This document shows, in pieces, positions 35,452 to 45,403 of a DNA stretch of 64,000 nt. Position numbers and translations under genes: made by a program. Origin of the DNA: Candidatus Obscuribacterales bacterium (lineage in GTDB: Bacteria > Cyanobacteriota > Vampirovibrionia > Obscuribacterales > Obscuribacteraceae). The stretch is from contig JARLHI010000054.1 in assembly GCA_031292355.1 (NCBI GenBank), positions 372,001 to 436,000 on the forward strand, read 5' to 3'. The notes below the pieces were generated by a model that was not told the DNA's origin, did no database searches, and saw only the letters and a program-made list of their open reading frames with translations. Numbering within the stretch: position 1 is the stretch's first letter; each line of letters starts with the position of its first letter.

Positions 35452-38085
35452 TCAGTCTGTTGACGCACTATCGTTGAGCATCAGCCCTAATTGTATATCC
35501 TTGAGCCCACTCTTCTGGCACCAGCTTCTAAATTCGCGCGCTGCGTTAAGAGATGCTGCGAGTTGCTTGAATTCAGGCAATTCTTCGACAGAGCCCTGCG
35601 CTTCGCCCAGCCAATCGAGAAATATATTGCCATCTTCAGCAAACCAATCGATTAAATGAACTTTTCTTAGCACCGTCAGGCCAAGAGCTAAAGACATCTT
35701 TGTGGCACCCATCAGAGCTGCGAGTTTTTCACCTTCGACCTGCCCTTCTTTTTGATTGATGGCAAATTTAACCAGACCAATCAAACGTTTAAGATAAGCT
35801 GCGGTCTCATCAAGCTCCATCTTTTCTTCGCCTATACCAAGCAAATAAATGTGGCTTGGCTTAGCTTGCGACACGATCTCTTGAAAAACCTTCTGCGAAG
35901 GTGGAAATTGAGCAAAGACCAGATGTGCAACTGGGCTGACACCAGTCCGATCGCTAAAGTTCACGCCCGGCAAGCGTTTAATAGTCTCACCATAAATACA
36001 GGCATCTGCTGAGAATTTTTGCGCCGCGCGAATCAAGATTTCGTCAGGTTGCGAGTGACCTCTTAAATCCTTCCAGATTATTTTGTTGACTGCAGAAGCT
36101 GTTACAGCCTCTTCTTTCGGCAATACCGATTCAGGACTCATAGCTGGCGGGGGCGTAAAATCAACCACGCCAGAGGCCGTGCTGTCGTCATTTGCAGTGC
36201 TTGCAAAACTAAGTGTCGGTGTCTTCTCTAAAACTTTGTGTTGAGCCAGACTCTGTGCAGCATATGACGCGGCTTCTTCGCTGCGCCAGTCAGCAAGAAT
36301 CAACTGGAGACGATCGCGTCCATTATATGAATTGATTTCAGGCGTAAAAACAATATCTATTTGTTCGTTGTCTTTTGGCACGCGCCCGCGACTGTTCCAG
36401 AACACGGCCTCGAGCAAAACTTCTGAGCCGACAGCTTCCAGCATCAGGCGATGATGTTTGCCTTCTTTACCCAGTGTGCGTGTGCTCTGACAATTCAATC
36501 TGGTAGCGTAAATCAATGGCTTTTTATTAGCCATACCAAACGGAGCAAGCTGCGTCATATCGCGCACAAGCGAATGATTAATAGCTTGAGCATCGATAGT
36601 CATATCAATCTCAATTGTCGATTTGAGTGGATCTTTAGAGAGCAATCTATTGCAGGTTTGCACCATTGCCGCCACAAAAGCTGGTCCCTGAGCTACTTCC
36701 AAAGAAAATCCAGCCGCCATTTTGTGACCACCCCAGCGCGAGAGCAAGTGCTCATTGACTTTGAGTGCCTCATACAAATCCATACCGTCAACACCACGGG
36801 CAGAACCACGAATGGAATTGTCGGCAATATCCAGTTCACCTATAAACACTGGGCGATGGTACCGTTCAACCAGCCTGGATGCAACAATGCCGACGACTCC
36901 ATGGTGCCAGCCCTCATTGTAAACGACGATTGCTTTATCTTTATTGAGGTCGACTTTTTGCTGCACCATTTGATCGGCTTCAGCAAAAATCTGCTCGCAC
37001 AACTCCTGCCTTTTAGCATTTTCAAACTGCAACTGTTTGGCCAGATTGTCAGCTGTTTGAGCATCGTCAGTAGTCATCAGCTCCACAGCCGCTCGCGCAT
37101 CAGCCAGACGTCCGACAGCGTTTATGCGAGGGGCAAGTCCAAACCCAACGATATCTGTGTCTTGAGATTTTTGCACCTGTCCAAGCAGAGCCTGAATGCC
37201 CGGTCGAGGAGAATTGATCAAACGAGGCAAACCAATCTGGACGAGATAGCGATTTTCGCGAATCAAAGGCACCAGATCGGCAATCATTCCAAGCGTGACA
37301 AAGTCCAGCAAATGCTCGACCTCTTCAGGCATGCCACGATTGATCAAAAGCGCTTCGCAAACTTTATAAGCGACGCCAACACCGGGCAAGTCAAAGAGCG
37401 GATGATCGGCAGGCAAACGTTTGGGATGAACAATTGCCACCGCAGGCGGTAGCATCTCCGGCATCGAATGGTGGTCTAATACCAACGTATCAACACCCAA
37501 TGATTTAGCGAAATTGATCTCGGCAAAATTCGAAACACCGCAATCGCAAGTAATCAGCAACTTAGTGCGATGCTTGCTCGCAAGTACGCTTACTGCTTTG
37601 AGATTAAGACCGTAGCCCTCGCTGGCCCGATTGGGAATATAAAAATCAACAGAGGCACCGAGCTTGCGCAAGACTGTGTACAAAACGGAAGTGCCAGTCA
37701 CGCCGTCGACGTCGTAGTCACCATATACGGTTATATGTTGCTTGTCGGCAATAGCTTGGTTTATGCGCACACAGGCCTTGTCGACGTCTGGCAAGGCAGT
37801 CGGCAATGACGGCACATAATGTTCTGAATTGAGAAAAGCCCGCGCGGTTTCAATTTCGATTATCCCCCGGCGCCACAAAATCGAGGCAGCCAGATGCGAA
37901 CCAGAACACACCGCTCGCAATTGCTCATAGGCTTGCTGTTGTGAAGGCAATAATTCATCGAGATTGCTTGGAAATCGCCATATTTTGCCAAGAGCAGAGC
38001 TCACCTCAGCTAAGGGAGAAAGCGGCACCTGGGCCGTGAGCGCATCAACAATTGGAGATACAAAACCATCGGCAGATGTCGACAA
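35452..38085 (-). CDS. recJ: Single-stranded-DNA-specific exonuclease RecJ
   Basis: 877 residues, longer than the roughly 570 of E. coli RecJ. DHH-family motifs: VYGDYDVDGVTGTS at about 120-133, ITCDCGVS near 179, LVLDHHSMPE at 202-210, GVAYKV, and the DHHA1 segment HHGVVGIVASRLVERY with GSARGV and RWGGHKMAAGF. An OB-like domain follows. About 230 C-terminal residues (after about 640) form an extra region of unclear role, also seen in RecJ of Firmicutes and cyanobacteria. It degrades single-stranded DNA 5' to 3' in repair. The start is TTG at 38085, with GAGGGG 3 bases upstream. Confidence 0.96.
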   Translation of the reverse strand: MSTSADGFVSPIVDALTAQVPLSPLAEVSSALGKIWRFPSNLDELLPSQQQAYEQLRAVCSGSHLAASILWRRGIIEIETARAFLNSEHYVPSLPTALPDVDKACVRINQAIADKQHITVYGDYDVDGVTGTSVLYTVLRKLGASVDFYIPNRASEGYGLNLKAVSVLASKHRTKLLITCDCGVSNFAEINFAKSLGVDTLVLDHHSMPEMLPPAVAIVHPKRLPADHPLFDLPGVGVAYKVCEALLINRGMPEEVEHLLDFVTLGMIADLVPLIRENRYLVQIGLPRLINSPRPGIQALLGQVQKSQDTDIVGFGLAPRINAVGRLADARAAVELMTTDDAQTADNLAKQLQFENAKRQELCEQIFAEADQMVQQKVDLNKDKAIVVYNEGWHHGVVGIVASRLVERYHRPVFIGELDIADNSIRGSARGVDGMDLYEALKVNEHLLSRWGGHKMAAGFSLEVAQGPAFVAAMVQTCNRLLSKDPLKSTIEIDMTIDAQAINHSLVRDMTQLAPFGMANKKPLIYATRLNCQSTRTLGKEGKHHRLMLEAVGSEVLLEAVFWNSRGRVPKDNEQIDIVFTPEINSYNGRDRLQLILADWRSEEAASYAAQSLAQHKVLEKTPTLSFASTANDDSTASGVVDFTPPPAMSPESVLPKEEAVTASAVNKIIWKDLRGHSQPDEILIRAAQKFSADACIYGETIKRLPGVNFSDRTGVSPVAHLVFAQFPPSQKVFQEIVSQAKPSHIYLLGIGEEKMELDETAAYLKRLIGLVKFAINQKEGQVEGEKLAALMGATKMSLALGLTVLRKVHLIDWFAEDGNIFLDWLGEAQGSVEELPEFKQLAASLNAAREFRSWCQKSGLKDIQLGLMLNDSASTD

Positions 38086-38364
38086 AAGCCCCTCGCATAT
38101 TCAAAGTATATGTTTCCAACAATTGTTGTATCGGCTTTAAATCAGCAATGCCACAGGCACTTGGTTGACTACCAGTACAACAGTTTTACCTGGCTAGCAT
38201 ACTGCAATCGTCATCACAAAGACCACTAATTTGTTTCTTAATCGCATACACAAACAGGCGCCAAAACGGAGCTTCCGCATATCTTCGAAATATCCAGCCA
38301 GGAATTTTATCTACCATCTGAATGAGGAAGGCGAAATTTCAGTCACCTTTTTCGACAACTTAGA

Positions 38365-38652
38365 TCACTGATTGAGAGCAGGATCGCGATATTCGAAAAC
38401 CCTTTTAGGTTTGCCGTTTTTCAACCAGGCCTGCAAATCGTATTCAATTACAGTTGTCACCACCGGTGGTTTGGGCCATGGCAGCGCCCAGCCAATAAAC
38501 CACATTACCGGAAACATAATTATGTGAATGCTAACAGCCACCCAGAATGCCTCAAACAACGTGCGTTGTTCCAGAATGAAAAACCAGGCTCGCTCCAGCC
38601 AGAGCTTATAAAGAGTTTTTTCTGCTTGAAAAGACGGATGAGACTCAGGCAC
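38365..38652 (-). CDS. Small membrane protein, TonB-N-terminus-like
   Basis: 95 residues with one membrane helix at about residues 33-55 (FEAFWVAVSIHIIMFPVMWFIG), followed by a Pro-rich stretch (LPWPKPPVV) and TTVIEYDLQAWL. This order, with a short cytoplasmic N-terminus and proline-rich periplasmic start, resembles the N-terminus of TonB-type energy transducers, but the C-terminal TonB domain is missing. It may be a truncated or partner protein of such a system. No ExbB or ExbD genes are near. The function is open. Confidence 0.55.
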   Translation of the reverse strand: MPESHPSFQAEKTLYKLWLERAWFFILEQRTLFEAFWVAVSIHIIMFPVMWFIGWALPWPKPPVVTTVIEYDLQAWLKNGKPKRVFEYRDPALNQ

Positions 38653-38807
38653 GATTTGATTGAACCTCTTTCAAGCACCTATTAATTGTTAAAAGGGAGG
38701 TAGGCAAACTATCCCAAATGATGAATTACAGGCGCTTGATGGTAGTATGAAAAGTCCATTCTAAGCATATGCCTACCCAATTTGTCCAACTCCCCGGGAA
38801 TGTATTC

Positions 38808-39521
38808 ATGCCTAACCTTTATTTGCCAAACACAGTCAAAGCAGCGGCATTTTCACTTACAGCCTTGCTCCTGGGTCTCGGCTGCTCCTCGATACCTGCT
38901 TACAGCGACCAAATAGGCCCCATAGATTTACTTAAAACGATGCCTACTCCGTTTGGTTCAGCTAACACCAAAGAGAAGAAGGCACAGGTAGTCGACCAAA
39001 ACGAACCAATCGGCATCAATCACAGTGAAAATTCACTCAGCCGTAGATTGTCAGACCGGGTTATGGGACCGCGCCTCTATCTGCCCGGGTCGATGGTCTT
39101 GGGTTCGGTCGCTGAATTCACAATCAAAGGCAAGCCGGGCAAATGGGTAGCTCTTGCAATGGCTGACAAGAACTCCGGCGCCAAGCCAGTGATGGGGCAC
39201 ACGCTGAGGTTAGGCCCCGACCGACGTCTGGTCGCTATCACCCAGATTCCAGACAGCGGAGTCGGGCAGCTTCTAGTTGAAACTCCAATTGAAGGCGATC
39301 TTGTTGGCGGCAAATTATATTTTGAAGCGGCAATCTGGTCGGAAAAAGATATGAGTGATATGGAATTGGCTCAAACAATTGCCTGCGATAACGCAAAGGA
39401 CAATGCAGTGCCGATAGCCGGACAAACAGATCCGCGCCGCGGCATCAGAATCGTTCCCGATACTCGTCCTATGATGATTAACAGAAATGCTGGTCTCAGC
39501 TCTGGCAAACCAAGCGACTAA
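38808..39521 (+). CDS. Secreted/lipoprotein of unknown function
   Basis: 237 residues from ATG 38808, which has GGGAA 7 bases upstream; the ATG at 38769 adds 13 residues without a site. The N-terminus (MPNLYLPNTVKAAAFSLTAL, then LLGLGC) is a signal peptide with a likely lipobox LGLGC. The mature part has beta-strand-rich segments: RLYLPGSMVLGSVAEFTIKG and GKWVALAMADKNSG. No family is recognised. The DUF4127 gene begins about 40 bases downstream with its own ribosome-binding site. Confidence 0.75.
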   Translation: MPNLYLPNTVKAAAFSLTALLLGLGCSSIPAYSDQIGPIDLLKTMPTPFGSANTKEKKAQVVDQNEPIGINHSENSLSRRLSDRVMGPRLYLPGSMVLGSVAEFTIKGKPGKWVALAMADKNSGAKPVMGHTLRLGPDRRLVAITQIPDSGVGQLLVETPIEGDLVGGKLYFEAAIWSEKDMSDMELAQTIACDNAKDNAVPIAGQTDPRRGIRIVPDTRPMMINRNAGLSSGKPSD

Positions 39522-39562
39522 AAAGCCTCCGTGTTCACACGCTTATGCTTAAAGGATAGCGA

Positions 39563-41092
39563 ATGAAAGTTTTAATGGTGCCCCTCGATGATCGTCCGGT
39601 GACATATTTGTTGCCGCAATTGATTGCTCGAATAGCTGGCTGTGAAGCGATGATGCCACCAAGAAATTTGATGGGATCGCTCAAACAATCGGCAAGCCTA
39701 GATGCAATTTTCAACTGGATTGACACGGCTCTCAGCACCAACAAAATCGAAGCTGTCTTCATTTGCGCCGACACTCTTATTCACGGCGGTCTAATTAATT
39801 CGCGCCGTAGCAGCGAAACTTATAAAGAACTGCAAGCCCGCCTCAATCAAATTGCTTCCTGGAAAAAGAAGGCACCCCAGACTCCCGTGTTCGTTCAATC
39901 TTCAATTATGCGAATCTCGGACAATCACGACAATGTCGAAGAAAAAGAATACTGGGCTCGTTATGGCCGCGAAATTTTCAGCTGGTCAACAAATTTGCAC
40001 CGCCTGGCCAACGATCGCACAATGACGCAAGGTGTGGTCAAAGAAAGTGAAATGCGCATACCGGATGCTATTCGGCAAGATTATTTGGCGACCAGATTTC
40101 GCAATTTTCAAATCAATCAGAATCTCATTGACATGCTTAAATCTGGTCACTTTTCTCGATTGATTTTCAGCCTCGATGATTCTGGTGAATTCGGGCTCAA
40201 TGTTTTAGAACAAGAAAAGTTGAACAGTCGCCTCAAATACAGCAATTTGACTGAGCGCGCATTCTCGTACGCCGGCGCTGACGAAGTGCTGTGTTCGATG
40301 TTTGCACACTGGCTGGCGCAGACAAAAATTTCGGCACCACCTGCAGCGCAAGTATTTTATGCATTGCCTGCGACCGAGTTTTGTCTCAGTCGCTACGAAG
40401 GACAGAGTGTGGGCAATTCAGTTCGAGCCCAAATGAAAGCCTGTGGTATCAAAACAGTTGATGCTGATTCTGGGAGCAACCTTTCGGCAAGCTTTAATGT
40501 CGTCATCCATGGTGGTGAAAACGGTCAAGGCGATCATATGCTTTTGCCTGGACATCAAGATCTTCGCGCAATTGATACCAGAGAAGCGGTAACCGCAACA
40601 CTGGCTATTCTTGAACAATCGACAATGCCTTGTGTGCTTTGCGATGTAGCATATGCAAATGGTGCAGACCCCTTATTGATAGAAAAATTGCTCGAGCGCC
40701 CTAAATTACTGGCCAAACTGTGCGGTTATGCCGGTTGGAACACAACTGGCAATACCCTTGGATCAGCGCTTGCGATGGCGGTTGCCTGCTGGTTCAAAGA
40801 ATTCGGTCAAGCACAAGGAAGCGATTCCAGAAGTGATACAACTCAAGCTCTTAAAGAAGCTATTTGCATTCGCCTGGGAGATGATTGGGCTTATCAAACT
40901 CAGGTGCGCAAAAACCTATCGGCAATTTCAGTGCCTCATTTGCAAGAACAAATGCGTCCTTACCTGCGGCGTATAGAAGAAGCCATGGGTTCTCAATTTT
41001 CGTACGACAACGTCTCATTTCCCTGGCAGCGAGCCTTTGAAGTGGAGATTTCTAAATCAGGTTCGAGAGAAACTCAATTATCTGTAAACTAA
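39563..41092 (+). CDS. DUF4127 family protein
   Basis: 509 residues, full length for DUF4127. The N-terminal pattern VLMVPLDDRPVTYLLPQLIARIAG and the following MMPPRNLMGSLKQSA, then FICADTLIHGGLINSR, are diagnostic. Later blocks include IFSLDDSGEFGLN, SYAGADEVLCSMFAHWLA, CDVAYANGADPLLIEKLL and GYAGWNTTGNTLGSALA. The family's biochemical role is not established to my knowledge. The LDDRP and asparagine-containing GWNTTGN blocks suggest an enzyme-like active site. AAGGA lies 6 bases before the ATG. The protease gene follows by 7 bases, probably in the same transcript. Confidence 0.93.
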   Translation: MKVLMVPLDDRPVTYLLPQLIARIAGCEAMMPPRNLMGSLKQSASLDAIFNWIDTALSTNKIEAVFICADTLIHGGLINSRRSSETYKELQARLNQIASWKKKAPQTPVFVQSSIMRISDNHDNVEEKEYWARYGREIFSWSTNLHRLANDRTMTQGVVKESEMRIPDAIRQDYLATRFRNFQINQNLIDMLKSGHFSRLIFSLDDSGEFGLNVLEQEKLNSRLKYSNLTERAFSYAGADEVLCSMFAHWLAQTKISAPPAAQVFYALPATEFCLSRYEGQSVGNSVRAQMKACGIKTVDADSGSNLSASFNVVIHGGENGQGDHMLLPGHQDLRAIDTREAVTATLAILEQSTMPCVLCDVAYANGADPLLIEKLLERPKLLAKLCGYAGWNTTGNTLGSALAMAVACWFKEFGQAQGSDSRSDTTQALKEAICIRLGDDWAYQTQVRKNLSAISVPHLQEQMRPYLRRIEEAMGSQFSYDNVSFPWQRAFEVEISKSGSRETQLSVN

Positions 41093-41099
41093 CAGCAAA

Positions 41100-42197
41100 A
41101 TGCTAATCCCTCGATACCTTCGCATTCCTCATTTAGCCACTGCCGCCGTACTCTTGCTTAGCACCACCGGTAATGCGCTTGCGCTCGAAAGCTGGGAAAA
41201 GCTGGATAAACGACTCAAGACGCAGGTCTTTCATCTCAACGTCGGGCTGAAAATGCAATTGAGGAATGGCTTGTTTGTGCAACTGACAGACCTTTCACCG
41301 AAATATCGCTATCCAGTTTTTGGCACCACGCCTGATGACCGTGGCTTTCGAGTAACAGGAACAGGAACTGCATTTCCAATTAAAACAACAGTGCACGACA
41401 AAACCTTTTTCATCACCAATCGACATGTGGTTGAGCCAGAACAACTAGTTCAGCTAGCCAAAGAAAGTGAACGTTTTTATGCGGCTATGCGTCTGGCTGC
41501 TGAGCGCACTGCTAACGGTAAAGACGTAGACACTCGCTTCAAAGAGATATTGGCTACTGTCAATTTATCAATGAAAAAAAACATGACAGCAGATGAGAAG
41601 AAAGCTTATCTCACTACTGTAGATGGCATCTGGGATTTTTATGAAACGTATCTATCGTTAAAGGCTGATCCAGGGCGTTTGCTCTTTCAGAATTATCTCA
41701 ATCAAGTAGGCGTCACCGCGCGCATGGGCTATTTTCTGCACAAAGCCGGTCCAATCGACGAAATTCCTTTTGAGGCAAGCGTCTACAAATCGGCAAAAAC
41801 CGATAATGACCCTGATATAGCTCTTTTAAAAGTATCGACGACAGCAGTCGTACCGCTGGAATTCGACACCATCGAACCATCTGAAGGCCAGGAAATTCAA
41901 GTTATTGGGTATCCGACGGCATCAGATCAAATTGATGCAGATTCAGGCAAATATTATGCGCCGACTTTTAGCACGGGAAGAATCAGCCGTGTAGCACCAA
42001 GAATTTTGCAAGTGGATGCCCCCATCACCAACGGCAATTCAGGCGGACCAGTTGTCAGTCTGCGTGGCAAAGTTGTGGGCGTGGTCGCTGTCAGAGCGCG
42101 CACAGACAAAGGTGTCGAGTTGAACAATTTCGGCGGTGCCGTGACAATGCAATCGGTCCAGAATTTTGCACCGGAATTATTTCACGCCGTTCGCTGA
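41100..42197 (+). CDS. Secreted trypsin-like (S1) serine protease
   Basis: 365 residues. A Sec signal peptide spans about residues 1-29 (LATAAVLLLSTTGNALA). The catalytic triad of the trypsin/Deg fold is visible: His in FFITNRHVVEPEQ (usually TAAHV; here TNRHV as in several HtrA relatives), Asp in NDPDIALLKVST, and Ser in NGNSGGPVVSL. A helical insertion of about 90 residues separates the His and Asp segments. No PDZ domain follows. It acts outside the cytoplasm, probably in protein quality control or processing. It follows the DUF4127 gene by 7 bases and has no clear ribosome-binding site, so coupling is likely. Confidence 0.92.
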   Translation: MLIPRYLRIPHLATAAVLLLSTTGNALALESWEKLDKRLKTQVFHLNVGLKMQLRNGLFVQLTDLSPKYRYPVFGTTPDDRGFRVTGTGTAFPIKTTVHDKTFFITNRHVVEPEQLVQLAKESERFYAAMRLAAERTANGKDVDTRFKEILATVNLSMKKNMTADEKKAYLTTVDGIWDFYETYLSLKADPGRLLFQNYLNQVGVTARMGYFLHKAGPIDEIPFEASVYKSAKTDNDPDIALLKVSTTAVVPLEFDTIEPSEGQEIQVIGYPTASDQIDADSGKYYAPTFSTGRISRVAPRILQVDAPITNGNSGGPVVSLRGKVVGVVAVRARTDKGVELNNFGGAVTMQSVQNFAPELFHAVR

Positions 42198-42202
42198 TTT
42201 CA

Positions 42203-42988
42203 CTAATGCGCTTTTTTATCGGGCTCAGGACCTAGCATGGCTGCGCCCATTTCATCGTTATCATCAAGCATAAGGGCCATTTCATCTTTGACTTTTTTAT
42301 AACCTGTCAAAGGCTTAAATTCATCGCCGCTAAAGGTTTTAGGCTGTAACTTATAGACTTCAATTGCAGGTACCTGCCTGCCGTTAGCTGGAATTTCCAC
42401 GCGCATAGGCATGCCTTTAATGTTTTCAGGCGCCTGAAAAAGAATGTGCAAAATGCCAGCAAAATGAGGCGGTACCTGCACTTCATTAGCCACCCAGCAT
42501 TCAGTTTTAGAAGATTGATGTGTCTTTTGACTGACTTTTCTAAGGGTATATTTATCTGTCGCAAAGCCCAGAATTTTTTCTGAGTGTTTCGAAATTTCCA
42601 CAGGCAATTCAGTATACGTGGCGCCGGCCGTGTGACGATTGACGGTCGATTTAAAACGCTGCTGCCACTTCGTATAGGTCATGGTCAAGCAGTTTTTGTT
42701 GACTTCATTGTACAAAATAACGTCCCACGACGGTGCCTTCGTAATCATTGTCAGACCCATTTTATCCAGATGGAATCTAGCCGCTTCTTCGTCGAATTGA
42801 AAACTGACAGTGCCTGCAAAATTGCTATTTGCGTCAAGCACCCAACCACTGTTTTTGGTCGTTTTTCCTTTGGGCGCTTTAGCCTGGGTCAAGTCAACGT
42901 TCGCTAGCGAGAGAAACGTCAATAGAACCAAGAAACGAACGACTAGTCCTGCCTTTGGCACTTTTGGATAGATAGCTGACAGGCTCAT
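42203..42988 (-). CDS. Secreted protein, unknown function
   Basis: 261 residues from ATG 42988, preceded by GGGGAC 6 bases upstream. A TTG at 43024 gives 12 extra residues. A signal peptide ends near residue 37 (LVVRFLVLLTFLSLANVDLTQA). The mature part has repeated beta-strand-like segments (FAGTVSFQFDEEAARFHLD, TYTELPVEIS) and two cysteines. An acidic tail (MALMLDDNDEMGAAMLG) ends it. No family is recognised. It converges with the protease gene. Confidence 0.72.
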   Translation of the reverse strand: MSLSAIYPKVPKAGLVVRFLVLLTFLSLANVDLTQAKAPKGKTTKNSGWVLDANSNFAGTVSFQFDEEAARFHLDKMGLTMITKAPSWDVILYNEVNKNCLTMTYTKWQQRFKSTVNRHTAGATYTELPVEISKHSEKILGFATDKYTLRKVSQKTHQSSKTECWVANEVQVPPHFAGILHILFQAPENIKGMPMRVEIPANGRQVPAIEVYKLQPKTFSGDEFKPLTGYKKVKDEMALMLDDNDEMGAAMLGPEPDKKAH

Positions 42989-43154
42989 TAAAGTCCCCAG
43001 AGGAAAATGATTACTTCTCGACAACCAGACGGTCCACGATCGACACCCGCCTGACTCAGTTTAATGCATGAAAGGCAACGGTATACGCAATAACTGAGGA
43101 TTTAAGGTACAGTGAGCAGTGAACTTTAAAGTAATCGAGTCGAGGCGGTTCTGA

Positions 43155-45398
43155 TTGCCAATTAACCCTCAGAATAACTCAAATGACAATACTAAAAAGC
43201 CCGATGGTCAGGGCTTCGAGCAGACAGTGTCGAGCCAAAGCAATTACGAACACGGCAAAAACTCATCAGGTATGCCAGGCAACGACCGCCTGATCGGCAC
43301 CACCATTGCCGAACGCTACAAAGTTTCGAGTTTTCTTGGCCGCGGTGGCATGAGCACCGTTTATCGCGCCGAACATTTGTCGACAAAAAAAATTGTCGCT
43401 TTAAAAATAATGCATTCACATTTGCTCGCTGACTCGAACGCCGTTAGACGATTTCAGCAAGAGGCAACGGCCGCCAGCCGGTTGACACATCCTAATGCCA
43501 TACAAGTGCATGATCTTGGCGTGACCGAAAACGGCATGCCATTTTTGACGATGGATTATTTAGAAGGTCTGTCACTGTCTGAACTAATCGAAAATTCAGA
43601 CAGACGCCCTAGCGTCGATCAATCTCTAGACATTTTTATTCAAGCCTGCGATGCCATTCAGGAAGCGCATGAGCGTGGCATTATTCATCGAGACATAAAG
43701 CCGAGCAATGTCATGCTCGTTCGCAGTCATAAAAGTAAAGATCGAGAGGACATGGTCAAAGTTCTAGACTTTGGCATCGCCAAAATATCACAGGAAAATA
43801 GCGAGGGACCAAAATTAACCGGCACCGGTGAAGTCTTTGGCAGCCCCGTTTATATGAGTCCTGAACAGTGTCTCGGCAAAGAATTAGATACTCGTTCGGA
43901 CATCTATTCCATGGGCTGTTTGATGTATGAAGTACTTACCGGCCATCCACCATTGCTTGGTGCGAACGTTCTTGCAACCATGTACTTACAAATGAATACC
44001 ATGCCAAAAGGTCTCTCCAAAGTCGACGCCGATCCACGTTTGGTCAAAGACTTAGAGCGCATCGTCTTCAAGGCTCTGGAAAAAGATCCAGACAAACGCT
44101 ATGCCAGTATGGCCGATCTAAGAGACGCTCTCGATACTCTGCGCCATAAAACTCATTCGGGTTTTCCAATGCTCGCTAACGCCGCCATGTCAACATCGGA
44201 TTTAATTAGACGTACGTCAAACAAACTTGGTCCTTCCAAACGCGCGATACTAAGCATGATGGCACTTCTAGTCATTTCGTCTGGCGTAACATTTCCCATT
44301 CTCGCCGCTGGTCTCTGGCAAAAAGCACCACCGGTGAGCGAAAGGTATATTAACTATATCAACGAAAATCACAGCGCGCCTCATATCAATAATATGCAGA
44401 AAGTAGCCCAGAACGAAATGATCATTGACGAGTCACGCAGGTTCTCGGAGAACCTCTTCAATGACGAGCGGCCAGAGGGACAATTTTATACAGAAAAATT
44501 ATTCGGTGAAAAACTGGTGCTCAAACACGATTACTCAAAAGCTTGCGAGTGTTTTCAACATGCTCTAATAGTTTCAAATAAGTCGCGCAAGAGCCCTCTT
44601 CTAGACGTCGCTCAGATTTTTGCGGAACTGGCTTACTGTCGATTTCAACTCGGTCAAGATAAAGTTGCATTGCCTCTTGCCCTTCACTCAGCCAAAATTT
44701 TTAACTATATTGACGTCTGTGGTGAGATTGAATGTGTGAATGCTTTTGCCACCATTGGCGCCTGCCTCGAAAATTTGCAAGACCACGAACAAGCAATGGG
44801 AGCATATTTATTCTTTGCTAGTTACTGGGATGTTTTTCACGATAAGTTCAAAGAACGTGATCCAAATCGTTGCGCTACAGCAGCCCTGCATGCGGCCGAT
44901 TTTTTAGCGAGATCAGAATTGGACTTCAGAACAAGGATTGAATCAATAAAAAGCATTCAAGCATTGATTTCGAAAGCTCCGAGCATTGAATTACCAGCCG
45001 ATGTTATTTTTTCGCTCGCAGGCAAAGTCCAACCAGCACTGCAAGCAGCGGCAAATAATCCAGAACGTTTAGCTGAAGATCTTTATTCATACGCCATTTC
45101 TATTTACGATGGTCAGGGCAGCAAAGGCGCCTTTAACGCAGGCGCTGCCTATAACAATCTGGGATTGCTCAAGCTAAGGCAGAACCACTATCCCGAGGCT
45201 CTTGGCTGTTTCAAAAAAGCAGAACGTTTTTTGAAACTGACAGATGAATCCGAAGACAAATCGCTTGCGCTCGTAAAGTTCAGCGAAGCGGATTGCCAGT
45301 GGCGCCTCAGTCACTATCAAGAAGCAATGGAAAACGCCTGGACAGCTCGCACTCAATGGTCGTCAAGCAAAAAAACTGACACTCAAACCGCTCGCTAA
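43155..45398 (+). CDS. Membrane Ser/Thr protein kinase with TPR-type C-terminal region
   Basis: 747 residues from TTG 43155, with GAGGCGG about 8 bases upstream. A 48-residue polar N-tail precedes a Hanks-type kinase: Gly-rich loop LGRGGMSTVY at 61-70, catalytic Lys84 in VALKIM, HRDIKPSNVM near 178, DFGIAK near 205, and SPEQ, DIYSMGCLMYEVLTG. One membrane helix follows at about 365-390 (ILSMMALLVISSGVTFPILAAG). The remaining 350 residues are outside and mostly helical, with TPR-like units such as AAYNNLGLLKLRQNHYPEALGCFKKAERFL. It probably senses an external signal and phosphorylates cytoplasmic proteins. Confidence 0.93.
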   Translation: MPINPQNNSNDNTKKPDGQGFEQTVSSQSNYEHGKNSSGMPGNDRLIGTTIAERYKVSSFLGRGGMSTVYRAEHLSTKKIVALKIMHSHLLADSNAVRRFQQEATAASRLTHPNAIQVHDLGVTENGMPFLTMDYLEGLSLSELIENSDRRPSVDQSLDIFIQACDAIQEAHERGIIHRDIKPSNVMLVRSHKSKDREDMVKVLDFGIAKISQENSEGPKLTGTGEVFGSPVYMSPEQCLGKELDTRSDIYSMGCLMYEVLTGHPPLLGANVLATMYLQMNTMPKGLSKVDADPRLVKDLERIVFKALEKDPDKRYASMADLRDALDTLRHKTHSGFPMLANAAMSTSDLIRRTSNKLGPSKRAILSMMALLVISSGVTFPILAAGLWQKAPPVSERYINYINENHSAPHINNMQKVAQNEMIIDESRRFSENLFNDERPEGQFYTEKLFGEKLVLKHDYSKACECFQHALIVSNKSRKSPLLDVAQIFAELAYCRFQLGQDKVALPLALHSAKIFNYIDVCGEIECVNAFATIGACLENLQDHEQAMGAYLFFASYWDVFHDKFKERDPNRCATAALHAADFLARSELDFRTRIESIKSIQALISKAPSIELPADVIFSLAGKVQPALQAAANNPERLAEDLYSYAISIYDGQGSKGAFNAGAAYNNLGLLKLRQNHYPEALGCFKKAERFLKLTDESEDKSLALVKFSEADCQWRLSHYQEAMENAWTARTQWSSSKKTDTQTAR

Positions 45399-45403
45399 TT
45401 TAC

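Noticed and set aside
36451..37452. A 333-codon open frame on the plus strand inside recJ
   Set aside because: It lies fully antisense to the well-conserved recJ, has His/Gln/Ser-heavy composition typical of a reverse-strand shadow and matches no domain.
38231..38371. A 46-codon plus-strand frame between recJ and the TonB-like gene
   Set aside because: TTG start without a ribosome-binding site, overlap with the end of the convergent gene, and no terminator; too weak to list as a gene.
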